Origin: Tragulus kanchil
Taxonomy: Eukaryota > Chordata > Mammalia > Artiodactyla > Tragulidae
Assembly (NCBI GenBank): GCA_022376925.1
Contig: JAIOJX010000004.1
Span: forward strand, 1,364,001-1,428,000
Direction: 5' to 3'
Length of the DNA: 64,000 nucleotides
This document shows, piece by piece, positions 25,680-38,152 of the stretch; the stretch's first letter is position 1, and each line of letters begins with the position of its first letter. The notes beneath the pieces are model-generated. The model was not told the origin of the DNA. It was given only the letters and a program-made list of their open reading frames with translations, and ran no database searches. Both the position numbers and the translations under genes were made by a program.

Positions 25680-25949
25680 TGAAACAGCTTCTTCCTCTAT
25701 GGTGATATTAATATTATACACATAGTCCCAAAAGAAAACCAGAGGCAAAAAAATGATCATTTACAACTCTATCAATGTCTTGCCTTGAATAATAATGAGT
25801 TACCCCTCATTGGGAGGAGAGACAGACTAGTTATAGAAGAGAACGACTCCTGAATTGGTTGGGTTACTTGACCAGATCACTTCTGAGCCCTGCCCATGTC
25901 TAAAAATCAAAAATTCTGCATTATTTCAAGCGTTTCAAATTAACTAGCA
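25680..25949. other. HTR4 intron, unique, no feature seen
   Basis: AT-rich unique intron without a recognised element. Confidence 0.5.
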
Positions 25950-26190
25950 AGAAGCATAGCTTTGTAGTTAACAGCAAAGGCTCTGAAATCAGATGAACAT
26001 GTGTTAGAATACTGGCCCAGCTCTAGGACACGAGCCAAGTAATTTAACCTCTGTCTCAATTTGCCCATGAGTAAAATGGGGATAATAATACCTCCATGAG
26101 TTATATTAAGGATTCCATGAGATAACATAAATAATGAACTTAGTTCAATGCCTGGCATATAAAACCAATGCTCAGTAAATGGCCAGTGCT
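25950..26190 (+). repeat. MIR SINE, nearly full length, plus orientation
   Basis: All MIR blocks appear in order: gttaacagcaaaggctctga, then ggcccagctctaggacacga, then taaaatggggataataatac, then atgcctggcatataaaacca. Confidence 0.85.
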
Positions 26191-26273
26191 AAGATGATGA
26201 CAGTAAAGATGTTGATGTCTGGACTAGGAACCAAAATACTCATAGACAACTAATTGTTGTACATGAAAATCAT

Positions 26274-26291
26274 ACACACACACACACACAC
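26274..26291. repeat. (CA)n microsatellite
   Basis: Nine CA units. Confidence 0.9.
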
Positions 26292-27040
26292 TTTTCCCCA
26301 TAGTCAGAAACTCAAAGCAGGAAATGCCAATTCACAAATAGAAGAAAAATTCCATTATAACAGCCAGCAAAGGAAATAAAAATCTGAAGAGAATAAAAAG
26401 ATAATGAGCAGAATCAAATATATTTATTTGTCAGGTTTATCAAAACATAGATTCACCTTAAAATTTTCCCCTTAAGAGAATAAAAACCTCTTCAGAATAA
26501 TTCTGACTGTGAAATGTTTCGAAGAACCATGTAAAAAATAAGGATGAAAAAATAATTCAGAAATCATTTTGTGAAAAGCAGGTTTTTGGCTCATTGGTTG
26601 AATATGACCCAGAACACAATCAGAAGCCATCCACTGGGTTTCCTTGCCCAAGGGTTGGAGATGATTTCACAGCATTTCTTGAAGGACAGAAGCTAGAACT
26701 TTCTGCCTCACTCCCTTCCCCACAGTTCCTCTATCTTTGCAGTTGAAGTAATTTTCCTTCTCCTTCTGAACCTATTACTAAGGAATTATCCTATACCTTA
26801 TGAGGAGGACCTTATGGTGATTTTGACCCCAAATTATTTATCCCCGACTCTGACAACAAACATTCATTCTGACAATGAAACAATGTTTCAGAAATAGGAG
26901 CCTTGTCTTCCCAACTTAGTGTTCCTTCTTTTTTGCCTACTAGGATGATAATTATGAAAAAATAATACATTAGTAACTTACTTATTCCAGGCTCTGTATG
27001 TATATAATATTTCACATCAGCTTCATAACAGTGTTTATGA
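26292..27040. other. HTR4 intron, unique, no exon seen
   Basis: AT-rich unique sequence with no recognised gene. A purine/A-rich stretch at 26330-26410 is unremarkable. Confidence 0.45.
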
Positions 27041-27063
27041 GTAACCAGTCACCTTTACTCCTA

Positions 27064-27205
27064 CTTTTGCACAGGAAGAAATGGAGGAAAAAGGTCACAT
27101 AACTTCAAAGTGGCAGGGCCTGAATTCAGACTGAGGTCCATCAAATGCCAAGGCATACGCTTTTAGCCATAATGCTAAACTGCTTCACCAGTGCTCCGGT
27201 TTCCT
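27064..27205 (-). repeat. MIR-containing segment, inverted partner of 28027-28189
   Basis: A diverged MIR in minus orientation. Its reverse complement matches 28027-28189 over almost the whole length, including bases outside the MIR (for example aaccggagcactggtgaag). Compared with the partner it lacks about 26 bases of the MIR core, so it has probably suffered a later deletion. Confidence 0.8.
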
Positions 27206-27930
27206 CTAGCTTGGGATCCTGACTTTTTACTTCCAGATCAGTGAAGTCCTGGTCCTAATTGTCCCCATGTAAAAAAGGAATAACATGAAAACCAGGTTGA
27301 GGGGATGTTTCTTTAATTGTGGTGCTTCTCCTGACAAATTTTTAATCAGAAATTCCTTTCATATCAAAGCCTCAAACAATAGATACTTGTCTTGATGGGT
27401 GGATATGACAACACTTTTCTCAAACAGAATCTCAGGCATAAAAAATCAGCTGCTTACCACTGAGCAACTACAAGGCCTGAGAATAGACTCCTTCCTTAGA
27501 TGCATCTAAATTTCCTACCAGCCAGAAGAATCATAAAGGAAAAGAGAATTGATGATATCATCTCTTCCCACAAGTAACCTTTCTAGAAAGTCTCCAGCTT
27601 CAACAGAATAAAATACTACACTGGCTGAAGTAGGCTTTGCTCTCTCTTGTGTTCAACTGAACTGTGGGAGTACTTTGTGGATCTGTAACTCACACAATTA
27701 TAAATGAGGGGTCTGAGAATATCTCCTTTGATGTCCCACCCTTTCCTTGGTCATGGTAACTAGTCAATTCTTCCAGTGACTGATGGTCAACCAACACTTC
27801 TGAGTGACTTGTGATCATCCAATTTTCTCCTTCTACTTTTTTTAAGGAACATCTTAGTAAGTGGATCCATTCTATTCTGTACTGAAAAATGTATCTTAAA
27901 GTCTCAATTCTTTGTACCTACCTATCTCCT

Positions 27931-28288
27931 TTGTTGTTGTTTAGTCACTAAGTAGTGTCTGACTCTTTGCAATCCCATGGACTGTAGCCAGTCAGACTCC
28001 TCTGTCCATGGGATTTTCCAGACAAGAAAACCAGAGCACTGGTAAAGTAGTTTAGCATTATGGTTAAAAGCATAGGACTTGTCATTGGATGAACTTCAGT
28101 CTGAATTCAGGCCCTGCCACTTTGAAGTTATGTGATCCTGGGCAAGTTACTTGATCTCTTGGTGCCTTCATTTCTTCCTGTGCAAAAGTTGTTACTTCCT
28201 TCTCCAGGGGATCCTTCCAACCCAGGGATCGAATCCACATCTACTTCTTGACAGGCAGATTCTTTACCACTGAGCCACCTGGGAAGCC
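27931..28288 (-). mobile_element. Bov-tA SINE, minus orientation, split by a 163-bp insertion
   Basis: The SINE is recognisable at 27931-28026 (tttagtcactaagtagtgtc to ggattttccagacaagaa) and again at 28190-28288 (cttccttctccaggggatcc to gagccacctgggaagcc). Between them, in place of the usual tactggagtgg block, lies a MIR-bearing segment. A short cctacct is present on both outer flanks, a weak target duplication. Confidence 0.85.
28027..28189 (+). repeat. MIR-bearing insertion within the SINE, inverted copy of nearby sequence
   Basis: It runs aaccagagcactggtaaag, then tttagcattatggttaaaag, then a long exact match around aattcaggccctgccacttt, and ends cctgtgcaaaag. Each block has a reverse-complement counterpart at 27064-27205. 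Shared bases that differ from generic MIR point to copying of this locus rather than two independent MIR insertions. Confidence 0.8.
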
Positions 28289-28433
28289 TACCTCTTTCCC
28301 TTGGTTTTTAATAAAAAATAAAATTAAAAAGTTGTTTTTAATAAAAACAACTCTAATGGACCTGAATCTTCTTTGAGCCCTAGGCTCATCATCCCCCATT
28401 CCTTACATGATTCTTCACATGCCATGAGTTCCA

Positions 28434-28469
28434 TACACACACACACACACACGCACACACACACACACC
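28434..28469. repeat. (CA)n microsatellite with one G interruption
   Basis: About 18 CA-type units with one CG interruption. Confidence 0.92.
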
Positions 28470-29007
28470 ATGATGTTTATCCTCTCCTGGAGACACTCTA
28501 GCTTGTGGACACCCAGAATAATACAAAGTTTTACCACAGCTATGGGGCCAGGGTCAGTTATCACTACAGAGTGAACTAAGCACACATTTACACAGGGGTA
28601 TGGTTTTCTAGTGATTCTCTTAGTGTGCTTTGGAGGCAATTCCTTCCTGAACAGCTGCTCTGACTAAATCGGGAGGGCTGTGTCTCTGCCAAGCACATGC
28701 TGTAAGGGAACAAGCTCATAGAGCCTGTCTCACAGAAAGAGCTTATCTGCCAGATTACTGCCAACACACTAACCACGGACATTAAGGGCCCTTCCTCTCA
28801 GAAACAACTGCCTCTTATAGGGGTTTCCCTGCCCTCCTTGTCTTGTCTTAGGAGTGGGTGTAGATGCAGAGGAGTCAACTGATGTGGGAGCTGCACTGGA
28901 GTAGGCAGATAAAAGCACAGCTTCTGGCATTGTTCAAACCTCTCCTGCTGTCCCCTGGCAGAGGTTAGGAGGCTCTTTGTTGCAAAGCCCAGAGGATTAG
29001 TTTAAAG

Positions 29008-29362
29008 CAGGGCTTCTCCACCTCAGATTTATTTTGAAATTGGGAACCAGACAATTCTTGGGAAGAGTGGGATTTCCCATGCATTCTTGGATGTTCAGTC
29101 GCTTCTCTGGCCTTTATCTATTGGGTGCCAGTAGCATCCACCAGTTTTATTTATTTATGTTTCTCTTTTTGGCTGCACTCTGCAGCATGCAGAACTTCCT
29201 GACCAGAGATGGAACCTGCACCCCCTGCAACAGGTGTACAAAGTCTTAACTGCTCGACCACCAGGGAAGTCCAGCATCCACCAGTTGTGAAAACCAAAAA
29301 TGCCTTCAGACATGGCTAAACGCCCCCTGGTAAACAAAACTGCCCTTAACTGAGAACTACCA
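29008..29362. mobile_element. MER5A-type hAT-Charlie DNA transposon, holding a SINE (also 30113-30467)
   Basis: Terminal sequences cagggcttctccacc and ctgagaactaccag resemble the MER5A inverted ends. Internal blocks agree (gaaaaccaaaaatgccttca, aaacgccccctggtaaacaa). Interrupted by a CHR-type SINE at 29147-29272. The second occurrence comes from duplication 8. Confidence 0.82.
29147..29272 (-). mobile_element. CHR-type SINE inside MER5A, 14-bp perfect target duplication
   Basis: Head at the right (cgaccaccagggaagtcc), T-rich tail at the left. The 14-bp agcatccaccagtt is present at 29133-29146 and 29273-29286, and removing the insert restores a continuous MER5A. Confidence 0.93.
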
Positions 29363-30251
29363 GTTTGAATCCAGACTATCTCAGTAGTTTAAGAAGTAGA
29401 CCCAAACTTGAAGCATCATCTACTTCAAGCATTATATACTTCTACTTTCTCACTTTATTGGTGCTGAGAGAAATGATAGCAATCAGGGATTAGAAGACAT
29501 GTTTCCTGCTCATTCCAGTACACTAATGGTTCTCAATCCTGCTGTACATTAGAATGCCCAAAACATGTGCATTTCTGATCCCCAGCCAGACCAATTCAAA
29601 TAGACTCTCTACATGTGAAAGCCAGGAACTCCCCAGTGACTCTAGTGGGCAACCAGGGTCAAGGGTCAGAGCCCCACATCAACCAGCCCCCTGAAGCTGG
29701 TGTGGCAGGGTATTTTAGTGATTCTCTTAGTGTGCTTTGGAGGCAATTCCTTCCTGAACAGCTGCTCTGACTAAATCGGGAGGGCTGTGTCTCTGCCAAG
29801 CACATGCTGTAAGGGAACAAGCTCATAGAGCCTGTCTCACAGAAAGAGCTTATCTGCCAGATTACTGCCAACACACTAACCACGGACATTAAGGGCCCTT
29901 CCTCTCAGAAACAACTGCCTCTTACAGGGTTTCCTGCCCTCCTTGTCTTGTCTTAGGAGTGGGTGTAGATGCAGAGGAGTCAACTGATGTGGGAGCTGCA
30001 CTGGAGTAGGCAGATAAAAGCACAGCTTCTGGCATTGTTCAAACCTCTCCTGCTGTCCCCTGGCAGAGGTTAGGAGGCTCTTTGTTGCAAAGCCCAGAGG
30101 ATTAGTTTAAAGCAGGGCTTCTCCACCTCAGATTTATTTTGAAATTGGGAACCAGACAATTCTTGGGAAGAGTGGGATTTCCCATGCATTCTTGGATGTT
30201 CAGTCGCTTCTCTGGCCTTTATCTATTGGGTGCCAGTAGCATCCACCAGTT

Positions 30252-30377
30252 TTATTTATTTATGTTTCTCTTTTTGGCTGCACTCTGCAGCATGCAGAAC
30301 TTCCTGACCAGAGATGGAACCTGCACCCCCTGCAACAGGTGTACAAAGTCTTAACTGCTCGACCACCAGGGAAGTCC
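30252..30377 (-). mobile_element. CHR-type SINE, second copy from duplication 8
   Basis: Same insertion and same target duplication as 29147-29272, shifted by 1105 bp. Confidence 0.92.
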
Positions 30378-30785
30378 AGCATCCACCAGTTGTGAAAACC
30401 AAAAATGCCTTCAGACATGGCTAAACGCCCCCTGGTAAACAAAACTGCCCTTAACTGAGAACTACCAGTTTGAATCCAGACTATCTCAGTAGTTTAAGAA
30501 GTAGACCCAAACTTGAAGCATCATCTACTTCAAGCATTATATACTTCTACTTTCTCACTTTATTGGTGCTGAGAGAAATGATAGCAATCAGGGATTAGAA
30601 GACATGTTTCCTGCTCATTCCAGTACACTAATGGTTCTCAATCCTGCTGTACATTAGAATGCCCAAAACATGTGCATTTCTGATCCCCAGCCAGACCAAT
30701 TCAAATAGACTCTCTACATGTGAAAGCCAGGAACTCCCCAGTGACTCTAGTGGGCAACCAGGGTCAAGGGTCAGAGCCCCACATC

Positions 30786-31467
30786 ACACTGTCTCCATTC
30801 TTGCCACCTTGAGCACCTCTGAAGCTGGGTGTGGTTTGCGGTTTGCCCTGCAGGGTGACATGCACAGTGGACGCCAATCTCAGAGGCCTGGTACACATAG
30901 CCCTAAGACCCTAGAAACAAGAGCACCTGCAGAGAAAAAGAGGGAAACAAATACACATAGAGCGTAACCAGTGTGTTCCACAAGTCAACATGTTTTACCT
31001 CAAAGAAATGTCTACAGGCAATTTAAAAGCCAGAAACTATATTCAAAATAACAGTTACAACTGTTCAGCACAGGGCATGATGTACCCAGGAAACAAGTCT
31101 TGTCTCATGTTGTTTAAACAATTAGTTACAAACAGCATGATTAATTTAATTTCATTCCCTTCTGGCTTTTCTCTTTACAGAGGAAGCTCTGTCTTCCTTG
31201 TTTAAAGAGCCGTGTTTAGAGATTTCTTTGACTCATTCCTTAAGAAATGCTTATCAGGAAACTGAAAAAATAACTGGATAAGTTGTTTGTTTTAATCAAG
31301 AATGAATGGCATTATATCTACAATTATAATAACAATAGTGATGGCAGCTTCCATTCATGGAGTACTTTTCTGTATGATAGGAGCTGGGCTCAGCTTCAGA
31401 CAGGCAGATATGACAGACTCCAGCCCCTTCCGTCACTACGCTACACTGGGTCCAATGCCTGTTTGGT
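30786..31467. other. HTR4 intron, unique, no exon seen
   Basis: About 31310-31400 is a MIR-like fragment (tccattcatggagtactttt). The 102-codon frame at 30659-30967 matches nothing I know. Confidence 0.45.
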
Positions 31468-33655
31468 TACAAAGCAAAGCTCATCTTCCCCTGAATCAAA
31501 GACTAGAACTTTTCCTTGACAATGTGGCTCAGTGGGAAAGACAACATTGAGTCTCATCTCTTTAGACCAGAAGAGGGTAGCCTAGAGGGCAGCTTAAGCC
31601 ACTTGATTACCAAAGTTTTGCAGGGGCACTTTGCAAACAGCACTAACTTTTCTAACCTTGAGTATTTGATGAGGTAAGTGGAGGGCTTCTGATATTATTC
31701 TCATTATGTTCCTAGTGTGATCTCAATAAGAGCCATGTTTTGTGGAAGCTGCTTCAGGTTGGGATGGGGCAGGACTGAGGACAGGGCCTGCTTCATAGTT
31801 ATGTGACCAGAGCCATCACACGGAAACTCAGAGCTTGCTTTAATATGCTGCTTGTTCTCATCTGGAAATTATCAATAACTCTATCGTTGAACTTGTAAAC
31901 TCTGAGGGACAATGCTTTGCATTCATGTGAGCAGAATACAATGTGCATGTATATCATAGTTCCTTACTGCCTCTCACATTAGCAATGCCCTGTGGGCACA
32001 GAATTCTGGTAGATCCACCATACATACAGAGTTTAGTAATCAAAGCAAACACCACAAGAACACCTAATTTATCTTCCGTTCTCGCATTGTCATTCTGTCA
32101 GCTACTCCTGTAACATGCTTACCTTGTATTTGCTGAGTCTCTGAATTCCCACAATTCTGCACCCATGTTTCCTATCCACATATCTATCAACACCAACAGA
32201 TGGTTGGTGACCCTGAGAGCCCATGTTTTCCATCTGAACCAGATGCAGAAAAAAGGCAGTGATTGTCTAAGAAAAAGAAACCATCAGGGAATCCTGCCAT
32301 GTCTTCTCCACAGTGTTGCTGTCCTGCCAAGCGTTTATGTTTAAAGTACTGACATAGAAAGAAAGGATATGCTAGAGAAGGTGATGGTTCTTTTCTCTGT
32401 AGTCCTTCTTTACTCCTCCATAAACTGAGGGGGAGAATGCTACAAGAATGTGGATGTATCAAGAAGTGAAATAAAAAACAGTTGCATTTGTTTTATGTAC
32501 TGTCTGGAAATAAAATACAAAAGTCTGAACTACAAAATACATTTGTTTTATGTTTCTAATTAGCGATGTCTGGCATTTTTTACAAAGCAAAGCTTTTTGA
32601 ATCAAAGACTAGAACTTTTCCTTGACAATGTGGCTCAGTGGGAAAGACAACATTGAGTCTCATCTCTTTAGACCAGAAGAGGGTAGCCTAGAGGGCAGCT
32701 TAAGCCACTTGATTACCAAAGTTTTGCAGGGGCACTTTGCAAACAGCACTAACTTTTCTAACCTTGAGTATTTGATGAGGTAAGTGGAGGGCTTCTGATA
32801 TTATTCTCATTATGTTCCTAGTGTGATCTCAATAAGAGCCATGTTTTGTGGAAGCTGCTTCAGGTTGGGATGGGGCAGGACTGAGGACAGGGCCTGCTTC
32901 ATAGTTATGTGACCAGAGCCATCACACGGAAACTCAGAGCTTGCTTTAATATGCTGCTTGTTCTCATCTGGAAATTATCAATAACTCTATCGTTGAACTT
33001 GTAAACTCTGAGGGACAATGCTTTGCATTCATGTGAGCAGAATACAATGTGCATGTATATCATAGTTCCTTACTGCCTCTCACATTAGCAATGCCCTGTG
33101 GGCACAGAATTCTTGTAGATCCACCATACATACAGAGTTTAGTAATCAAAGCAAACACCACAAGAACACCTAATTTATCTTCCGTTCTCGCATTGTCATT
33201 CTGTCAGCTACTCCTGTAACATGCTTACCTTGTATTTGCTGAGTCTCTGAATTCCCACAATTCTGCACCCATGTTTCCTATCCACATATCTATCAACACC
33301 AACAGATGGTTGGTGACCCTGAGAGCCCATGTTTTCCATCTGAACCAGATGCAGAAAAAAGGCAGTGATTGTCTAAGAAAAAGAAACCATCAGGGAATCC
33401 TGCCATGTCTTCTCCACAGTGTTGCTGTCCTGCCAAGCGTTTATGTTTAAAGTACTGACATAGAAAGAAAGGATATGCTAGAGAAGGTGATGGTTCTTTT
33501 CTCTGTAGTCCTTCTTTACTCCTCCATAAACTGAGGGGGAGAATGCTACAAGAATGTGGATGTATCAAGAAGTGAAATAAAAAACAGTTGCATTTGTTTT
33601 ATGTACTGTCTGGTAAAAATAAAATACATAAGTATGTCTGAACTACAAAATACAA
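31468..33655 (+). repeat. Direct duplication 9, offset about 1.106 kb
   Basis: 31468 to about 32550 recurs at 32581-33655. The join 32551-32580 is degraded, and copy 2 starts with a shortened form (acaaagcaaagctttttga versus acaaagcaaagctcatcttc). Confidence 0.95.
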
Positions 33656-34520
33656 TTTGCATAATTTTGGTGATCCCACATACAAGCTAAATGCTCTTAT
33701 TTTTGCATTTAACACTGTCATTGCACAACATAAAAGCAGAGGCTAAATTTTATGCTAATAATTTAAAAATGGCATTTTGTCTTTCTACTAAAGAAAAGGT
33801 AAATAGCAAATGAAATACATATGACCAATTAAGAGAAAGACTGAGGGGGAAAGAAAATCGCTTTACATTTTAATACTCTTAACAGAAATTTCTTTCTGCC
33901 CTTTGAACCAGGGGCGCCACATTTTCATTTTGCACTGGGGCTGCAAATTATGCAGCCAGATCTGGAGCTGACTGGGGAAGAGAAGGGTCAAACTCATCTA
34001 TCCTTTACCATCTGAGCCATCAGGGAAGCCCCTCTCATCCATCTTTACCCAGAGTAAGTCTGCTTTGGCTCAAAATAAATGACAAACAGCTTTCCAACAT
34101 TAACAGAAGCCTCTAAGGATCTAAAGTAAGTCAAACCTAAATTATTTCCTCATCTGTGGGTAATCTTCCAATTTACTATATGAAAACCTTTATTTAAATA
34201 TGGAATTCTTATGGGATGAAACTAAAAGTTGGCAAGTGGCTTCACAGTGAATAAAAAAACAACAACTATTTCAGTTAAGGAGTTAACCAAAAAAAAATTT
34301 TAAGTGGTGAAAATTTATCTGAGTATGTATAGTCCTGCTGAATGATAGGGTCTAGGTAATGTCTGATAAGGGCATCCATATTAAATGAACAATGAGATAT
34401 ACCCCTGGGGGAACCCCTGGGAATAAAATGAAAGTAATCTGCCCTCAGGGACTGATAGTCCATCTGAACTAACTGGGTGAAGATAATGAAGAAGTAAACA
34501 AAACATGAATAGAATTATAC
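33656..34520. other. HTR4 intron with one SINE scrap
   Basis: 33998-34030 (tcctttaccatctgagccat, then cagggaagccc) is the head of a Bov-tA element in minus orientation. The rest is unique AT-rich intron. Confidence 0.55.
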
Positions 34521-34528
34521 ATTCTGAT

Positions 34529-34743
34529 GTATGTGTGTGTGTCAGTCGCTCAGTCATATCTGACTCTTTGTGACCCCATGGACTGTAGCCCACCAACCTC
34601 CTCTGTCCATGTGATTCTCCAGGCAAGAATACTAGAGTGGGTTGCCATTCCCTTCTCCAGGGGATCTTCCCGACCCAGCTATGGAACTTGGCTCTCCTTC
34701 ACTGCAGCCAGATTCTTTACCATCTGAGCTACTAGGGAAGTCC
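34529..34743 (-). mobile_element. Bov-tA SINE, minus orientation (partial copy 35798-35910)
   Basis: It runs from cagtcgctcagtcatatctg to ctgagctactagggaagtcc. An 8-bp attctgat lies at 34521-34528 and 34748-34755, a plausible target duplication. Duplication 10 repeats only its right half. Confidence 0.88.
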
Positions 34744-36963
34744 ATGAATTCTGATAACAAGAGGGAATAATGATCCAAAATCAGTTTTTCCTTCTACTGT
34801 TTTTTGAGGGAACCTCATTCTCTTTGCCTCTTTCATTTCTCCCTATCTTCATAGTTTTCTTTATTGATTCTACACATAAATCTGGATATACTAATCTTAT
34901 GCATGAAAATGTTAAAGACTTATACAGTCCATCCACTAGAATTGGTTTATTTATTATTAAGCTCTGGTGGATAACAAGAGTTAATAGTATGAGAAAAAAT
35001 ATACATTGCTCCCTTCCAGACAGAAGGTTCAAATTGCTTTAGAGCTGTTTTAAACATTGAGGTTTTTAAAAAATTATAAGTGAAGTTGTCTACATTTGTA
35101 TTATCTAATCCACTAGCCACTTATAATATGTAATCATTGAACTATTAGGATGTGGCTACCTCCAGGTCAATGGAAAGCTTGTTCATCAGAGGGATCGAGG
35201 GTGGAGAATAGAGGGATGATAGCCCAGTCAGATAGGTAGGAAATTCTTTGGGAAGTGCTTGCAGGAATATTCAGCCTTCTTAGGAAAATCAGGTGAGTGA
35301 CCTAAGTTTGAGCAAGATCTAAACTTGGAGAACCAGGGAAGATACTGAAGCTGGGCATGAGCAGAGAAATCCACCCGCAAAGCTAAACTTTGCATGCAAA
35401 CTCTGCTTGTGTTCCCTGATTTATAAATAGTCTGCTTCTATAATTGTCTCCCCCATGAGGATGGAGCTTGACAGTTAGCAAAGCAATTTCACATCCATTA
35501 TTGTGTTTGATTTTTTTATAGTGAGATAGAGAGATAGGCAAGATAGGAATTATTTACCAAAGAAGCCAAAACTGGAGTCCTCAGTGAATTTCACCTAGAA
35601 AAAGAACTCTTCTAAAGTTACTCTCAGCACCCCAAGTCTCTACTCTGCCACAGATCATCTGAACTAACCAGCATAAACAGAAGAAAAGCTAGACCAGGGG
35701 AGAAGGCACAGAAGCATTCCTTCATTTCCTTGTCAAGTCTTGTGGTGTTTCAGGCACTCTACTAGGTCCTGAACAAGACTGGCAAAATTTCCAGAGATAC
35801 TAGAGTGGGTTGCCATTCCCTTCTCCAGGGATCTTCCCGACCCAGCTATGGAACTTGGCTCTCCTTCACTGCAGCCAGATTCTTTACCATCTGAGCTACT
35901 AGGGAAGTCCATGAATTCTGATAACAAGAGGAATAATGATCCAAAATCAGTTTTCCTTCTACTGTTTTTGAGGAACCTCATTCTCTTTGCCTCTTTCATT
36001 TCTCCCTATCTTCATAGTTTTCTTTATTGATTCTACACATAAATCTGGATATACTAATCTTATGCATGGAAATGTTAAAGACTTATACAGTCCATCCACT
36101 AGAATTGGTTTATTTATTATTAAGCTCTGGTGGATAACAAGAGTTAATAGTATGAGAAAAAATATACATTGCTCCCTTCCAGACAGAAGGTTCAAATTGC
36201 TTTAGAGCTGTTTTAAACATTGAGGTTTTTAAAAAATTATAAGTGAAGTTGTCTACATTTGTATTATCTAATCCACTAGCCACTTATAATATGTAATCAT
36301 TGAACTATTAGGATGTGGCTACCTCCAGGTCAATGGAAAGCTTGTTCATCAGAGGGATCGAGGGTGGAGAATAGAGGGATGATAGCCCAGTCAGATAGGT
36401 AGGAAATTCTTTGGGAAGTGCTTGCAGGAATATTCAGCCTTCTTAGGAAAATCAGGTGAGTGACCTAAGTTTGAGCAAGATCTAAACTTGGAGAACCAGG
36501 GAAGATACTGAAGCTGGGCATGAGCAGAGAAATCCACCCGCAAAGCTAAACTTTGCATGCAAACTCTGCTTGTGTTCCCTGATTTATAAATAGTCTGCTT
36601 CTATAATTGTCTCCCCCATGAGGATGGAGCTTGACAGTTAGCAAAGCAATTTCACATCCATTATTGTGTTTGATTTTTTTATAGTGAGATAGAGAGATAG
36701 GCAAGATAGGAATTATTTACCAAAGAAGCCAAAACTGGAGTCCTCAGTGAATTTCACCTAGAAAAAGAACTCTTCTAAAGTTACTCTCAGCACCCCAAGT
36801 CTCTACTCTGCCACAGATCATCTGAACTAACCAGCATAAACAGAAGAAAAGCTAGACCAGGGGAGAAGGCACAGAAGCATTCCTTCATTTCCTTGTCAAG
36901 TCTTGTGGTGTTTCAGGCACTCTACTAGGCTCAGAGGATATGCAGTGAACAAGACTGGCAAAA
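34629..36963 (+). repeat. Direct duplication 10, offset about 1.168 kb
   Basis: 34629-35789 recurs at 35798-36963. G, T and A runs are one or two shorter near the start of copy 2 (caagagggaataatg versus caagaggaataatg). The end of copy 1 lacks about 16 bases that copy 2 has (ctcagaggatatgcag). Confidence 0.95.
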
Positions 36964-37920
36964 TCCTTGCCTTTTACCCAATGCGCAAAGAACTTGAGAA
37001 TCAAATCCCTATACAACCCCAAGTCAAAGCGACATGGTTTATTCCGATCACCTATCACCTGCATGACTAATGTGTGGTCATAGTCTATATGTTCACATTA
37101 TGCCTCCCACAGGCGGAGCATTGTTTGACTTGAAGAATGAGGTGAGGCAAGCTACCGGAGGAATAGTCTCCCGTATTTTACTGGCTAACATCAGATAAAA
37201 TTATCATGTTTTTTCCTTCTGTCATTTGGATTTTGTATACACAATGTTGGACAGCAGAGGCAATGAGGCATCCTTGTCTTATTCCTGACTTGAGAAGGAA
37301 AGCAGCCAATGTTTTCTCATTAGGTTATTTCTTCATTACTTGGCCATTATATTTGATGCGAGCTTTCAAAAGGGACTTCTAGAAGACTAAGAGATATTAG
37401 CAGATGGGGAAAACTTAGCTATAGAAATCAGGTTAAAGATGTGACAAGGAGAGACATGCTGACTCCAAATTCACTAACAATCAGTTCACACACAGGATGA
37501 AACTGTTAGAATCCATTGCTCACATGCTAGCATTATGCCTCTTTCTTATATACGTGTGCATACAAATTAAAACTATCCCAAGAAACATTTATATAACAAT
37601 AATTCATGTGTGGAAACTAGTTTTTTTAAGACTAGTAACCTATATATCAGGACAAACTATGTCATCAGTTAACCAAATGGTATCTTCACTTCTATTTTGA
37701 CTGTAGCCTGGATATTCTCAAAGAAGACAATTATCCAACAGAAAACAACCAAACACAACTGCAGACATCTCTGCTTCTGTGGGTACATTAGTTAGTACAA
37801 GCTGAGTGACCAAAGTCCTCTAAAAATATCTTGCAAACTTTCATTTTTTTTAAACTGGCTACTCAACTGCTTGTTAATAATAAAATGTCATGCAAGTCAA
37901 AGGGCTAGGAAGATAGGACC
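36964..37920. other. HTR4 intron, unique, with an L1 fragment
   Basis: Apart from the L1 remnant at about 37195-37380, I see nothing I can name. Confidence 0.5.
37195..37380 (-). mobile_element. Old L1 ORF2 fragment, minus orientation
   Basis: The plus strand reads like antisense L1 reverse transcriptase sequence (gaggcatccttgtcttattc, then ggattttgtatacacaatg). No open frame remains. Confidence 0.55.
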
Positions 37921-38135
37921 AATCATGGGAAATCTACTATTCTAAACTACTGATGCCAGGTAGGATTGTTTTTAATTCAACCTGGAAAAGTACAATTCTA
38001 CTCTCTCAAAAAGATTTTAAGAGAAAAAAGGTCTCAGAGTGCTACCATAGAGCTGAGTAGAACTGCTGGCTCTATTCAGCATGAGTCCTGGGTTGCAGAC
38101 TAAGTCCTCTACACATTTTTAAAGTATTATGGAAT

Positions 38136-38152
38136 ATATATATATATATATA
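38136..38152. repeat. (TA)n microsatellite (shorter in the copy at 39231-39245)
   Basis: It lies within duplication 11 and the two copies differ in TA unit number. Confidence 0.85.

Larger units (their letters stand above)
28609..30785 (+). repeat. Direct duplication 8, offset about 1.106 kb
   Basis: 28609-29681 recurs at 29716-30785. Copy 1 ends in a compressed version (29682-29715) of what copy 2 continues with at 30786-30850, with several internal deletions, typical of a poor contig end. Confidence 0.95.

Noticed and set aside
27064..28189. Two independent MIR insertions rather than an inverted duplication
   Set aside because: They share long exact blocks and bases outside the MIR, and one interrupts a young SINE, which an ancient MIR could not have done by its own transposition. 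Still worth a formal alignment.
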